From Bacillus sp. USDA818B3_A (GTDB lineage Bacteria > Bacillota > Bacilli > Bacillales > Cytobacillaceae), in contig NZ_JAABNN010000002.1 of NCBI RefSeq assembly GCF_009928415.1, positions 186,001 to 250,000 of the forward strand: DNA of 64,000 nt. Reading direction: 5' to 3'. Made by a program: the position numbers and the translations under genes. The first letter of the stretch is position 1, and each line of letters opens with the position of its first letter. Shown piece after piece: positions 10,851 to 19,011 of the stretch. The notes beneath the pieces are model-generated. The model was given only the letters and a program-made list of their open reading frames with translations. It was not told the origin of the DNA and ran no database searches.

Positions 10851-11366
10851 TCAAGCTAATGAATCTTCTTCTTCATGAAGTTTTAGTTCTGTCGCATCTA
10901 CTTCATACTCTAATAAATGGTCCCAATCATCGGTGTTTAACATATCAAGCTGTGCTTCAATTAACATTTTGAAACGGGTGCGGAAAACCTTTGATTGTTT
11001 TTTCAAATCTTCAATTTCAAGTGCAATTTTTCTCGCTTTGGAAAGAGATTCATTTACAATACGGTCGGCATTTTTCTCGGCCTCTTTAATAATAAGTTTC
11101 GCTTCTTTTTGAGCGTTGCGTTTTACTTCTTCGCCAGCTTCCTGGGCAATGATGATTGATTTATTAAGAGTTTCTTCAATATTGACAAAATGACCTAGAC
11201 GATCATTCATTTCATTAATGCGCTCTTCTAATTCTCTTTTTTCTCTAAGGACTAATTCATAATCCTTAATCACTTGGTCAAGGAATTCATTTACTTCATC
11301 TTCATCATATCCACGAAAACCCTTATTAAATTCTTTGTTGTGAATATCTAACGGCGTTAACGGCAT
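10851..11366 (-). CDS. divIVA: Cell-division initiation and pole-targeting protein DivIVA
   Basis: A 171-residue membrane-curvature-sensing coiled-coil protein that gathers at septa and poles, recruits MinJ/MinCD and helps anchor chromosomes during sporulation. The N-terminal lipid-binding domain PLTPLDIHNKEFNKGFRGYD (residues 2-21) with the exposed Phe and Arg is intact. It is followed by long coiled-coil segments and an acidic tail ending HEEEDSLA. ATG 11366 is chosen because GGAGGTGG lies 5 bp upstream; the frame opens to 11381 without a better site. It is the last gene of the ylm group. Confidence 0.95.
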   Translation of the reverse strand: MPLTPLDIHNKEFNKGFRGYDEDEVNEFLDQVIKDYELVLREKRELEERINEMNDRLGHFVNIEETLNKSIIIAQEAGEEVKRNAQKEAKLIIKEAEKNADRIVNESLSKARKIALEIEDLKKQSKVFRTRFKMLIEAQLDMLNTDDWDHLLEYEVDATELKLHEEEDSLA

Positions 11367-11451
11367 TGAAGCCACCTCCATGCAATCTCTTCTTCGATAT
11401 GTATAAGCAAATATTCGACAAGTTTTCCAAAAATCCTGCTACAATTTGCAA

Positions 11452-12225
11452 TTATTTTTGTTTTCCTATCGTAATTCTCAATTTTTCTTTTTTTGTTTTT
11501 CCATCGAACCCGATCATTTTTGCCCTGCCATGCCCTCTGACTGAGATTATATCACCCTCTTCACAGGAAAAGGATGGATTCTCAATTGTGGTCCAATTAA
11601 CTTTAACAAGACCATGCTGGATGAGAGCAAGGGATTTTTGCCTTGATAAATGATAAATTCCAGATATCACTGTATCTAGACGTAAAGAAGATAATGTGAG
11701 CTCATTCTCATCCCAAACTGAAGCAGCGACAACCGCATCAGCGGTATTGATTTCGACCAATTTTACTCCAGCCCTGCCAATTGATTCGACATTGTTTTTT
11801 ATATATTGACTTATTTCCGCAGCAGCGAAAAATTGAACACGCCCCTCCCCCACTAAAATGTCACCAAATTTCCCACGTTTCAGCCCCAAAGACATTAACG
11901 TCCCTAAAACCTGACGGTGTTCAATAGTGACAAACTTTCGGGGATATTGTATCTCGAATAAACTGATTTGAAAGTCATCTTCATTTGGAACTAAGTAATC
12001 AGGAAAAATAAGCGCCCTGTTTCTTTCTAATCCGGAATGACCGCCAAAAAATTGAAATCTAACCTCACCATGCTCACCGATTAACATCTTAAGGATGTGC
12101 TGCTCTCTGGGGTCGAGAAAATCTGTTAGTTTAGGGGCGTATTGCTGTTCAACAAAGCTTTTCCATTGTAAGACCTGATCAATATATTCACGTTCCTCAG
12201 GCCGGAAATGCTGATATATATTCAT
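11452..12225 (-). CDS. ylmH: S4-domain RNA-binding protein YlmH
   Basis: A 257-residue protein, the same length as B. subtilis YlmH. It has an N-terminal helical region (MNIYQHFRPEEREYIDQ), a middle domain with a PRKFVTIEHRQVLGTLMSLG segment, and a C-terminal S4 domain (about residues 180-250, with IYHLSRQKSLALIQHGLVKV) that binds structured RNA. Known family members bind ribosomal particles and act in rescue of stalled ribosomes; this is inferred here. Start choice is uncertain: ATG 12225 gives the family N-terminus, while a GTG at 12237 adds four residues, and neither has a strong ribosome site. Sits between divIVA and ylmG in the division gene group. Confidence 0.9.
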   Translation of the reverse strand: MNIYQHFRPEEREYIDQVLQWKSFVEQQYAPKLTDFLDPREQHILKMLIGEHGEVRFQFFGGHSGLERNRALIFPDYLVPNEDDFQISLFEIQYPRKFVTIEHRQVLGTLMSLGLKRGKFGDILVGEGRVQFFAAAEISQYIKNNVESIGRAGVKLVEINTADAVVAASVWDENELTLSSLRLDTVISGIYHLSRQKSLALIQHGLVKVNWTTIENPSFSCEEGDIISVRGHGRAKMIGFDGKTKKEKLRITIGKQK

Positions 12226-12255
12226 CTCAATAAACACAACCTAATATTAGTTTCA

Positions 12256-12519
12256 TCAAGCAAGCCATCGCTCTATACTGCTTAATCCGCTGATAGCAAA
12301 ATTTAAAACGAGGAAAGCGACAATCGGTGAAATATCCATCATACCGATTGATGGGATTATTTTTCTAAATGGCTCTAAATATGGTTCACAAATTCTGGCC
12401 AAAAATCGTCCAATAAAAGATTCTCTTGCATTAGGAAACCAAGACATTAGGATATAAATAATTAAAGCCCATGAATAAATATTAATAATTTGCTGTAATA
12501 GATCAAATACAAAAGCCAT
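12256..12519 (-). CDS. ylmG: YggT-family membrane protein YlmG
   Basis: An 87-residue protein with two membrane segments (about residues 5-25 and 62-82) separated by the conserved loop [32 protein letters not shown] (only its WFPN and EPYLEPFRK parts are needed to recognise it). Family members affect cell division and, in chloroplasts, nucleoid partitioning; the molecular role is not settled. An AGGTGG site lies 8 bp before ATG 12519. It follows sepF by 5 bp, so the two are very likely co-transcribed. Confidence 0.9.
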   Translation of the reverse strand: MAFVFDLLQQIINIYSWALIIYILMSWFPNARESFIGRFLARICEPYLEPFRKIIPSIGMMDISPIVAFLVLNFAISGLSSIERWLA

Positions 12520-12524
12520 TCACA

Positions 12525-13007
12525 TTACCACCTTGTAGTTGGGTTATGGTTCTCAGGCAGGAAATCTGTGATATTCCCGGTAACTTCCACATTATCAGGA
12601 GTACATAAAAAAATACTTGAGCCAATTTTTTGAATATCTCCACCAATGGCATAGACTACCCCGCTTAAAAAATCAACAATTTGTCGTCCTTGAGTCTGAT
12701 CAATACTCTGCAGGTTTACTACAACAGCACGGCGATTTTTTAAATGATCAGCAATCCCTGTTGATTCTGAATAAGTGATTGGCTCCATTAGGATCACTTT
12801 CGAGGATTTAATTGTATTTGTATTTGATGTACCTGTACTTCCTGTGGCAGCTTGCTTTGGTATGCTTTGGAAACTGACAACATTTTGACTTTTGACAACT
12901 GGCTGCTTTTGCTTAATAGGAACTGTTTTTTCTTCCACTTCATCATTGTTATCATCATATTGATCATCTAAAAAGAAAAATGTTTTTAGTTTAGATTTAA
13001 GTGTCAT
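12525..13007 (-). CDS. sepF: Cell-division protein SepF
   Basis: A 160-residue FtsZ-binding protein that forms rings, bundles FtsZ filaments and tethers them to the membrane. The first residues [12 protein letters not shown] can form the membrane-binding amphipathic helix. An acidic and glutamine/threonine-rich linker (about residues 15-75) leads to the conserved C-terminal DUF552 domain with [11 protein letters not shown] and [10 protein letters not shown]. Start ATG 13007 follows GAGGAG at 8 bp; the frame also offers a GTG at 13016, which overlaps that site. The ylmE stop is 5 bp upstream. Its partner FtsZ is encoded 5 kb away in this window. Confidence 0.94.
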   Translation of the reverse strand: MTLKSKLKTFFFLDDQYDDNNDEVEEKTVPIKQKQPVVKSQNVVSFQSIPKQAATGSTGTSNTNTIKSSKVILMEPITYSESTGIADHLKNRRAVVVNLQSIDQTQGRQIVDFLSGVVYAIGGDIQKIGSSIFLCTPDNVEVTGNITDFLPENHNPTTRW

Positions 13008-13012
13008 TTTCT

Positions 13013-13687
13013 TCACTCCTCACCGACTAGTGCTGTACCTATTCTAATCATCGTTGCCCCTTCTTCTATAGCAATGGCAAAATCATTCGACATGCCCATC
13101 GATAGATGTGTACAAGGTGCAAAATCCAACTGCAGTGTTTGAACCTGGTCACGAAGTTCTCTTAATTTCCGAAAACTATTGCGAAGAATACTTTCATCAT
13201 TTGTAAATGGAGCCATTGTCATAAGGCCATCGATCACAATATTCTCAAGTTTTGATAGCGACTCGATAAAAGGAACCGCTTCTTCTAATGAAAGACCATG
13301 TTTTGACTCTTCACCAGAGACATTGACTTGGACGAGACATTTTGTTTTCCTGTTAGCCCGCTTATTGATTTCTTCCGCCAATGATAGTCTATCGAGCGAA
13401 TGAATATATTCCACTTTATCTATAATATTTTTTACTTTACGTGTTTGCAGAGTCCCAATATAATGCCATACAGGCTTGTCCCGTAATATTTCCCACTTTT
13501 CTAAAAGGCCCTCATCACGGTTTTCTCCTAGATTAATAATACCCGCATCGAGCGCTTCTTTGGCACGATTGATGCTGACATATTTGGTGACGGCAATCAA
13601 AGTCAATTCTTCACTGCTCCGATTAACTATTTGACAGGCTTCGTTGATCTTCTGCTTAATTCTATTAAGATTTTCTACTACTTTCAT
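13013..13687 (-). CDS. ylmE: PLP homeostasis protein, YggS family (YlmE)
   Basis: A 224-residue single-domain PLP-binding TIM-barrel protein. The cofactor lysine is in LIAVTKYVS (near residue 35), and MSMGMSNDF and IRIGTALVG near the C-terminus form the phosphate site. Family members bind PLP without a known enzymatic reaction and influence amino-acid and PLP pools. Located 6 bp after ylmD and 5 bp before sepF, as in other Bacillaceae, which implies one transcript. Confidence 0.93.
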   Translation of the reverse strand: MKVVENLNRIKQKINEACQIVNRSSEELTLIAVTKYVSINRAKEALDAGIINLGENRDEGLLEKWEILRDKPVWHYIGTLQTRKVKNIIDKVEYIHSLDRLSLAEEINKRANRKTKCLVQVNVSGEESKHGLSLEEAVPFIESLSKLENIVIDGLMTMAPFTNDESILRNSFRKLRELRDQVQTLQLDFAPCTHLSMGMSNDFAIAIEEGATMIRIGTALVGEE

Positions 13688-13693
13688 CGTAAA

Positions 13694-14512
13694 TTACTTC
13701 TCCTTCCAGCCAATAAAACTCATCATTCTTCCTGTTCTGCCTTTGTCACGGCGGTGAGAGAAAAAATCTTCTTGATTACAGCTCGTGCAAAAATTTGTTT
13801 GCATAATATTTGACTCTAAAACGCCGGATGCAAGAAGAATTTGTTTATTCAATTCCTGTAAATTAAGGGTGTATTGCCCTTCATTAAGTAAATTATAGGT
13901 TAATGCTCCGCCTTCATCTAGAGTTTTTTCTACAAAGTTAATAACATATTTATCGACAATATAACATTTTTCGCAAATGGATGGTCCAATAGCGGCCAAT
14001 ATTTTCTCTGGTTTTATTCCTTCTTCACCCCAAGCAGTTATCATTTTCTTAGCAATTTGACCAACACTGCCTTTCCAGCCAGCGTGGGCGATGCCAATCA
14101 TTCTGCGCTCAGCGGCAATAAAAAAAAGAGGGACACAGTCAGCAAAACATAGTGTTAACAGGATTCCCTCTTCATCCGTATAAAAACCATCCGTGCCTTT
14201 AAAGGCATGTTCATATGAATCGGATCCAGTACCACGATCTGCTCTCGTAATTTTCTTTATAACGGTTTCGTGTGTCTGTTCAGCCCCTACCCAGGTATTT
14301 AAAGGGAACTGCAGGCATTCGGCTACTTTTTCTCTATTTGAACATACATTGGTTATTTTATCAGCAACATGAAATCCAAGGTTTAATGTCTCAAAGTATC
14401 CCTCGCTCGTCCCTCCGTTTTTGGTTGTAAAGCCAACCGCCAAATCCGAAAACTGACTCGTCCAGCTATCAATAGATAAAATGGATTGATTTTTTTTTAC
14501 AAAGGGTTCCAT
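13694..14512 (-). CDS. ylmD: YfiH/PgeF-family multicopper-type protein (YlmD)
   Basis: A 272-residue member of the YfiH/DUF152 family. Metal-site motifs are CFADCVPLFF near residue 135 and GIAHAGWKGSVG near residue 155; CTSCNQEDFFSHRRD lies near the C-terminus. Members have been described as peptidoglycan editing factor (PgeF), as purine nucleoside phosphorylase/adenosine deaminase and as polyphenol oxidases, so the physiological role here is open. The start ATG 14512 follows TGAGGT at 7 bp. First gene of the tightly packed ylmD-ylmE-sepF-ylmG run; the placement next to division genes favours an envelope or nucleoside-salvage role. Confidence 0.9.
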   Translation of the reverse strand: MEPFVKKNQSILSIDSWTSQFSDLAVGFTTKNGGTSEGYFETLNLGFHVADKITNVCSNREKVAECLQFPLNTWVGAEQTHETVIKKITRADRGTGSDSYEHAFKGTDGFYTDEEGILLTLCFADCVPLFFIAAERRMIGIAHAGWKGSVGQIAKKMITAWGEEGIKPEKILAAIGPSICEKCYIVDKYVINFVEKTLDEGGALTYNLLNEGQYTLNLQELNKQILLASGVLESNIMQTNFCTSCNQEDFFSHRRDKGRTGRMMSFIGWKEK

Positions 14513-14580
14513 TCTATTACCTCATATGTTTTTCTATAGTTTACCATGAAAAGAAATTTTGGTCACCGCGTAAACGCAAA

Positions 14581-14847
14581 TCAATTCTCTATTTCCTCCC
14601 CGGACAATTCGCTGTTGCCTTTATATCTGACCAAAATTACGTCTTGACCTATTTTTAAAATATTCTTCCAGGGTATGATAATTTCCTCATCTTTTCCGAA
14701 AAAACCTAATACCCGGCCATTTCCAGAAATGATAACCGCCTCAATCTTACCTGTTGTCAGGTTAATGTCAATATCCCCGATATTTCCAAGCCGTTTTCCA
14801 TCCGCTACATTCACGACATCTTTTATTTGGAATTCCGAAATTTTCAC
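14581..14847 (-). CDS. ylmC: YlmC/YmxH-family PRC-barrel protein
   Basis: An 88-residue PRC-barrel protein related to the sporulation-associated YlmC/YmxH family. The conserved core is ISEFQIKDVVNVADGKRLG at the N-terminus, then GDIDINLTTGKIEAVIISG and a final PWKNILKIGQDVILV. GTG 14847 (giving MKISEFQ) is chosen because GGAG lies 9 bp upstream and it matches the family start; the frame extends to an ATG at 14880 with no suitable site. Its position just after sigG in the B. subtilis order supports a sporulation link, but the molecular function is unknown. B. subtilis has ylmA between sigG and ylmC; no such gene is present here. Confidence 0.88.
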   Translation of the reverse strand: MKISEFQIKDVVNVADGKRLGNIGDIDINLTTGKIEAVIISGNGRVLGFFGKDEEIIIPWKNILKIGQDVILVRYKGNSELSGEEIEN

Positions 14848-14907
14848 CTTCCACCACTCCCATAAACATGCTATTACCACTATATGATGCAGCAGGCATT
14901 TTTATCT

Positions 14908-14941
14908 AAAAAAAATTAAAGCTGTCCGGCTGGACAGCTTT
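14908..14941 (-). terminator. Terminator after sigG
   Basis: Minus strand: AAAGCTGTCC-agc-CGGACAGCTTT followed by AATTTTTTT. The hairpin begins at the last codons of sigG. Confidence 0.9.
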
Positions 14942-15719
14942 AGCTTTGTATATTTTTATTCATTTGTCTAATGGCTGCTTTCTCTAGGCGTGAAACCTGA
15001 GCCTGCGAAATTCCAATTTCATCGGCCACTTCCATTTGCGTTTTACCTTGAAAAAACCGCTTTCGTAAAATCAGCTTTTCGCGCTCGTTTAACCGGCGCA
15101 TGCCCTCTTTAAGGGCAATTTCTTCAATCCAGTTAATATCCTTATTTTTTTCATCACTGAGCTGGTCCATTACATAAATTGGGTCACCGCCATCATTATA
15201 GATGGGCTCAAATAAGGAGACTGGATCTTGGATGGCATCGAGTGCAAACACGATTTCCTCATGCGGTACCTCTAAGACCTTGGCGATTTCCTCTGCTGTC
15301 GGTTCACGTGAGGTCTCGCTCATCAATCGTTCTCTAACCTGAAGGGCCTTATAGGCTATATCTCTTAAGGAGCGAGACACACGAATTGGATTATTATCAC
15401 GCAAATACCTTCGAATTTCTCCTATAATCATCGGTACGGCATAAGTGGAAAACTTTACGTTTTGACCTAGATCGAAGTTATCAATTGATTTCATGAGTCC
15501 AATACAGCCAACCTGAAATAAGTCATCAACAAACTCGCCACGGTTGTTAAACCGCTGTATGACACTAAGGACTAGGCGTAAATTACCGTTGACAAGCTTT
15601 TCTCGAGCATAAATATCGCCCTCTTGCATTTGCTTGAAGAGTATTCTCATTTCTTCGTTCTTTAAAACCGGAAGTTTTGATGTATCTACACCGCAAATTT
15701 CAACTTTATTTCGAGTCAA
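14940..15719 (-). CDS. sigG: RNA polymerase sigma-G factor (late forespore)
   Basis: A 259-residue sigma-70 family factor directing late forespore transcription. Region 2 contains FVDDLFQVGCIGLMKSIDNF and the -10 recognising KFSTYAVPMIIGEIRRYLRD segment, followed by region 3 and region 4.2 with QMEVADEIGISQAQVSRLEK. The N-terminal motif VEICGVDTSKLPVLKNEEM is characteristic of SigG. Start is a TTG at 15719 (MTRNKVEICG), 7 bp after GAGGAGGG and matching the B. subtilis N-terminus; the frame continues upstream to 15752 without support. A sigma-F-type promoter and the sigE terminator lie directly upstream. Confidence 0.97.
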   Translation of the reverse strand: MTRNKVEICGVDTSKLPVLKNEEMRILFKQMQEGDIYAREKLVNGNLRLVLSVIQRFNNRGEFVDDLFQVGCIGLMKSIDNFDLGQNVKFSTYAVPMIIGEIRRYLRDNNPIRVSRSLRDIAYKALQVRERLMSETSREPTAEEIAKVLEVPHEEIVFALDAIQDPVSLFEPIYNDGGDPIYVMDQLSDEKNKDINWIEEIALKEGMRRLNEREKLILRKRFFQGKTQMEVADEIGISQAQVSRLEKAAIRQMNKNIQS

Positions 15720-15756
15720 TCCTTTTCCCTCCTCACAGGAGCTGCTGTACAAAAAA

Positions 15757-15785
15757 CAGTATCTCCCCGAGAAGGAAAAATATGC
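15757..15785 (-). promoter_or_regulatory. Sigma-F-type promoter of sigG
   Basis: Minus strand: -35 GCATA (15781-15785), 14-bp spacer, -10 GGAGATACTG (15757-15766). This fits the sigma-F consensus GYATA and GGNNANANTR at every fixed position. It is placed where sigma-F activates sigG in B. subtilis, about 37 bp before the sigG start codon. The -35 lies at the foot of the sigE terminator hairpin. Confidence 0.85.
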
Positions 15786-15814
15786 ACCTGTTCACGGCAA
15801 GTGAACGGTGCATA
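15776..15814 (-). terminator. Terminator between sigE and sigG
   Basis: Minus strand: TATGCACC-GTTCAC-ttgcc-GTGAAC-a-GGTGCATA followed by TTTTTCC. The stem is 14 bp with one bulged base. It should end most sigE transcripts before sigG. Between this hairpin and the sigE stop (15815-15916) I see only an A/T-rich stretch. Confidence 0.85.
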
Positions 15815-15916
15815 AATGTCGAAAAATGCGATTACATCATGAATTGATTCGTTTTTTTGAGGTGGAAAAATTTTTCTCTTTGCCCTGAATATTTCACTTT
15901 TTTCTTTGATTTCGGA

Positions 15917-16636
15917 TTAAACCATTTTGTTGAATTCCTTTCGCAGCCTTTTGATGATTCGTTTTTCCAATCTGGATATATAAGATTGGGATATGCCAAG
16001 CATATCTGCAACATCCTTTTGAGTTTTTTCCTCTCCATTTGTCAGTCCAAATCTTAGTTCCATAATTTGTTTTTCACGGTCTGTCAGGTGGTCCAATGCC
16101 TTTGTCAGCAGTTTTCGATCGACACTCGCCTCCAAGTCCTTGGTTATAATATCGTCATCCGTTCCCAAGACATCCGATAATAATAACTCATTACCATCCC
16201 AATCGATGTTTAGTGGTTCATCAAACGAAACTTCAGACCGAATTTTATTATTACGTCTTAAGTACATAAGGATTTCATTTTCAATACACCTTGATGCATA
16301 TGTAGCGAGTTTTATTTTCTTTTCAGGATTAAATGTATTGACAGCTTTTATCAGCCCGATTGTACCAATACTAATTAAATCCTCAATATTGATGCCCGTA
16401 TTCTCAAATTTCCTGGCAATATACACCACAAGACGCAGATTTCTTTCAATAAGTATGGACCTTGCCGCTTTATCACCACCGGGAAGCTTTTTCAATAACA
16501 CCTCTTCTTCATCCTTACTTAAAGGAGGCGGCAGGGCTTCGCTTCCGCCAATATAATAAACTTCATCCGTTTTTAGTCCTAGTTTCATTAATAATTTATA
16601 CCAGTAATAAGATAAGCGAATTCTCCATTTTTTCAT
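15917..16636 (-). CDS. sigE: RNA polymerase sigma-E factor (mother cell), pro-protein
   Basis: A 239-residue sigma factor for early mother-cell transcription. The N-terminal 27 or so residues ([20 protein letters not shown]...) are the basic, amphipathic pro-sequence that tethers it to the membrane; conserved [17 protein letters not shown] marks the cleavage region used by SpoIIGA. Region 2 has [20 protein letters not shown] and [19 protein letters not shown]; region 4 ends with [22 protein letters not shown] 16636 follows GGAGG at 8 bp. It lies 44 bp after spoIIGA, its activating protease, in the spoIIG operon. Confidence 0.97.
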   Translation of the reverse strand: MKKWRIRLSYYWYKLLMKLGLKTDEVYYIGGSEALPPPLSKDEEEVLLKKLPGGDKAARSILIERNLRLVVYIARKFENTGINIEDLISIGTIGLIKAVNTFNPEKKIKLATYASRCIENEILMYLRRNNKIRSEVSFDEPLNIDWDGNELLLSDVLGTDDDIITKDLEASVDRKLLTKALDHLTDREKQIMELRFGLTNGEEKTQKDVADMLGISQSYISRLEKRIIKRLRKEFNKMV

Positions 16637-16680
16637 GTATGTTCCTCCTTCTAAAATATGTTTTTCTGAGTATAGTAATA

Positions 16681-17622
16681 TTAACTTACCTTCATAGACC
16701 CTCCTTGCCGCTTAGGTCCCGTCAGCATTTTGGGATGAACGATACATTGAAAGGCATCATCTGCCGATAACTCCTGCATCGTGAAGGATACCAACCCTTT
16801 TTCACATAAGTATTCAACGCCATTATGTTCAATTAAGATCAGATCCGGTTTAATGGCTATAACCAGCTGATGCTCTTGTCCAACAACCTTGCACGGAATA
16901 ATTCTAAGCCTATGCTGCCATTCATTCGGAACATCTTCACTTCCCATGATAAATTGTTCTGGATCAGCTGATGCGATCCTGTTAATCGTCACAGGAACAG
17001 TTTCCATCGTTTTATTTATTGAGACGAACATAACGGGGAGTTTAGACAACGGATCATATAGTTGATTGCCGCTGTCGACCAATCCTTTAAAATGTAATGT
17101 TTCTTCTTCAATGTGCAATTGAACATTGACAGTTTGTTCAAATTGTATTTTGGTCATTTCCATACCTTCTACATTTTTTCTAGCAAAGTGCCAGGCTAAC
17201 GGGAAACCAATAAGTACAAACAGCCAGCTAACCGGGTCGCCAAATCCCTTTACACTTTGAGAGAGAACCTTTATAGAAAGTTCTGAATCAGATTGGATGA
17301 AGTAATGGGCCCCCATTAATCCACCGCCAATTAAAAACGTGGAAACGTATAACGTCATTAAAGCCTTTAAAAAGAATGATAACCTCTTAAATCCAAAAGC
17401 TATCAAGATCATCAACATCGAACAAATAAGTTTCGAAATCGGATGGCTCGTATAGGCATTTAGTGGCGTAAATGATAATAATATGATCAATGAACCGATA
17501 AATCCACCTGCAAGTAATCTCCAGATCTGAACTTTCCTCTTTAGAAAAATAGCCGTTAAATAGAGGAGAAGGCTATCAAATAACAAATTAAGAGCCCAAA
17601 TGATATCTAGATAAATTGCCAA
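16681..17622 (-). CDS. spoIIGA: Sporulation sigma-E factor-processing peptidase SpoIIGA
   Basis: A 313-residue membrane protease that cleaves pro-sigma-E after receiving the forespore SpoIIR signal. The N-terminal half has five membrane segments; the cytoplasmic half carries the aspartyl-protease motif [13 protein letters not shown] (near residue 185) and a conserved end [13 protein letters not shown]. Translation starts at a TTG (17622) with AAGGAGG 8 bp upstream; an ATG at 17630 is in another frame. First gene of the spoIIG operon, directly behind a promoter with the characteristic 22-bp spacer. B. subtilis has bpr between ftsZ and spoIIGA; that gene is absent here. Confidence 0.95.
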   Translation of the reverse strand: MAIYLDIIWALNLLFDSLLLYLTAIFLKRKVQIWRLLAGGFIGSLIILLSFTPLNAYTSHPISKLICSMLMILIAFGFKRLSFFLKALMTLYVSTFLIGGGLMGAHYFIQSDSELSIKVLSQSVKGFGDPVSWLFVLIGFPLAWHFARKNVEGMEMTKIQFEQTVNVQLHIEEETLHFKGLVDSGNQLYDPLSKLPVMFVSINKTMETVPVTINRIASADPEQFIMGSEDVPNEWQHRLRIIPCKVVGQEHQLVIAIKPDLILIEHNGVEYLCEKGLVSFTMQELSADDAFQCIVHPKMLTGPKRQGGSMKVS

Positions 17623-17685
17623 GCGAGCATCCTCCTTAAATCTGCTAATGGCTGATTCAAGTATCTATTCTTCTGTTTACGGAAA

Positions 17686-17719
17686 AGTATAACTTACTTT
17701 ACCAGCGGAAGTGTGTCAC
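17686..17719 (-). promoter_or_regulatory. spoIIG promoter with 22-bp spacer (Spo0A-dependent sigma-A type)
   Basis: Minus strand: -35 GTGACA (17714-17719), 22-bp spacer, -10 TATACT (17686-17691), about 64 bp before the spoIIGA start. B. subtilis spoIIG is known for a near-consensus promoter with an abnormal 22-bp spacer that needs Spo0A~P. A TTTGTC motif at 17765-17770 on the plus strand, upstream of the -35, could be part of a 0A box (consensus TTTGTCGAA) but matches only partly. Confidence 0.75.
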
Positions 17720-17791
17720 TTTCTGTAATCAAAAAATCAGAAATTTTCACAAATGCCAACGGAATTTGTCAGATTTAAAACTTTAAAAATA

Positions 17792-17828
17792 TGAAAAAGG
17801 CGCAGTCTCAATGACTGCGCCTTTTTCA
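17792..17828 (-). terminator. Terminator after ftsZ
   Basis: Near-perfect symmetric hairpin AAAAAGGCGCAGTC-loop-GACTGCGCCTTTTT just beyond the ftsZ stop. It ends the ftsAZ transcript and insulates the spoIIG promoter. Confidence 0.93.
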
Positions 17829-17835
17829 TATTATT

Positions 17836-18975
17836 TTATCTTCTACGATTTCGATTGCGTAAGAAAGTAGGGATATCTAATGCATCCTCTTGTGAATTAG
17901 TTGTGCGGACTGGCTCCTGTTGAGGAGTTTCTTCACGTTTATGTTCTCTCTTTACTGGGGTCGGTGTCGGATTCGGTTTCACTTGTCCAAAAGATGGACG
18001 TGTTACTTTTGGCTGTGTAACCTCTTCACTAAACCCAGTTGCAATGACCGTAACAATAATCTCGTCTTTTAGATTTTCGTTAATAACAGAACCGAAGATC
18101 ATATTTACTTCTTGGTCTGTTGCTGTTGCAACGATATCAGCAGCCTCCTGAACCTCATATAGGCTCAAGTTAGAACCGCCAGTAATATTCATTAACACAC
18201 CTTGAGCACCGTCAATAGATGTCTCTAGCAATGGGGAATTAATAGCCTTCTTTGCTGCTTCAGTTGCCCGGTTTTCCCCTGCAGCTACCCCAATACCCAT
18301 TAGTGCAGAACCTTTATTGGACATTATTGTTTTTACGTCTGCAAAGTCCAAGTTAATTAATCCTGGAGTCGCAATTAGATCGGAAATACCTTGAACCCCT
18401 TGACGTAATACATTATCTGCCTCACGGAAAGCCTCAAGCATCGGTGTGCTTTTATCAACAATTTCAAGAAGACGATCGTTTGGAATAACGATAAGAGTAT
18501 CCACTGCTTCTTTCATTGATCCTATACCGCCTGATGCTTGGTTTGAACGTTTTCTGCCTTCAAAGGTAAATGGCCGTGTAACAACACCAACTGTTAGAGC
18601 ACCTAAATCACGGGCAATTTGCGCGATTACTGGTGCAGCACCAGTACCGGTACCTCCGCCCATTCCTGCCGTAACGAAGACCATATCTGCTCCACGCAGT
18701 GCCTCTTCAATTTGTTCTTTACTTTCTTCAGCAGCCTTTTTACCTACTTCAGGATTTGCACCGGCGCCAAGTCCACGGGTCAGTTTGGCACCAATCTGCA
18801 TTTTTACTTCAGCTTTTGATAGATTTAAAGCTTGTGCGTCTGTATTAACAGCGATAAATTCTACGCCTTGAACTCCATGTTCAATCATACGGTTTACAGC
18901 GTTATTGCCTCCGCCGCCAACTCCGATTACCTTTATTGTTGCAAGAGAATCTAAATTTGTATCAAATTCTAACAT
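17836..18975 (-). CDS. ftsZ: Cell-division GTPase FtsZ
   Basis: A 379-residue tubulin homologue that polymerises into the Z ring. The GTP signature [10 protein letters not shown] (near residue 105) and the T7 loop [11 protein letters not shown] (near residue 210) are intact. The C-terminus has a variable proline/threonine/glutamate-rich linker and ends in the conserved peptide [13 protein letters not shown], the docking site for FtsA, SepF and other partners. ATG 18975 follows TAGGAGG. Located 36 bp after ftsA, as a classic ftsAZ pair. Confidence 0.98.
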   Translation of the reverse strand: MLEFDTNLDSLATIKVIGVGGGGNNAVNRMIEHGVQGVEFIAVNTDAQALNLSKAEVKMQIGAKLTRGLGAGANPEVGKKAAEESKEQIEEALRGADMVFVTAGMGGGTGTGAAPVIAQIARDLGALTVGVVTRPFTFEGRKRSNQASGGIGSMKEAVDTLIVIPNDRLLEIVDKSTPMLEAFREADNVLRQGVQGISDLIATPGLINLDFADVKTIMSNKGSALMGIGVAAGENRATEAAKKAINSPLLETSIDGAQGVLMNITGGSNLSLYEVQEAADIVATATDQEVNMIFGSVINENLKDEIIVTVIATGFSEEVTQPKVTRPSFGQVKPNPTPTPVKREHKREETPQQEPVRTTNSQEDALDIPTFLRNRNRRR

Positions 18976-19011
18976 GACAAATCCTCCTAATTCGTCGATC
19001 TGCTTCTTCCA

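Noticed and set aside
18446..18871. 141-aa open frame antisense to ftsZ
   Set aside because: Opposite-strand shadow of a highly conserved gene, with no ribosome site or promoter.
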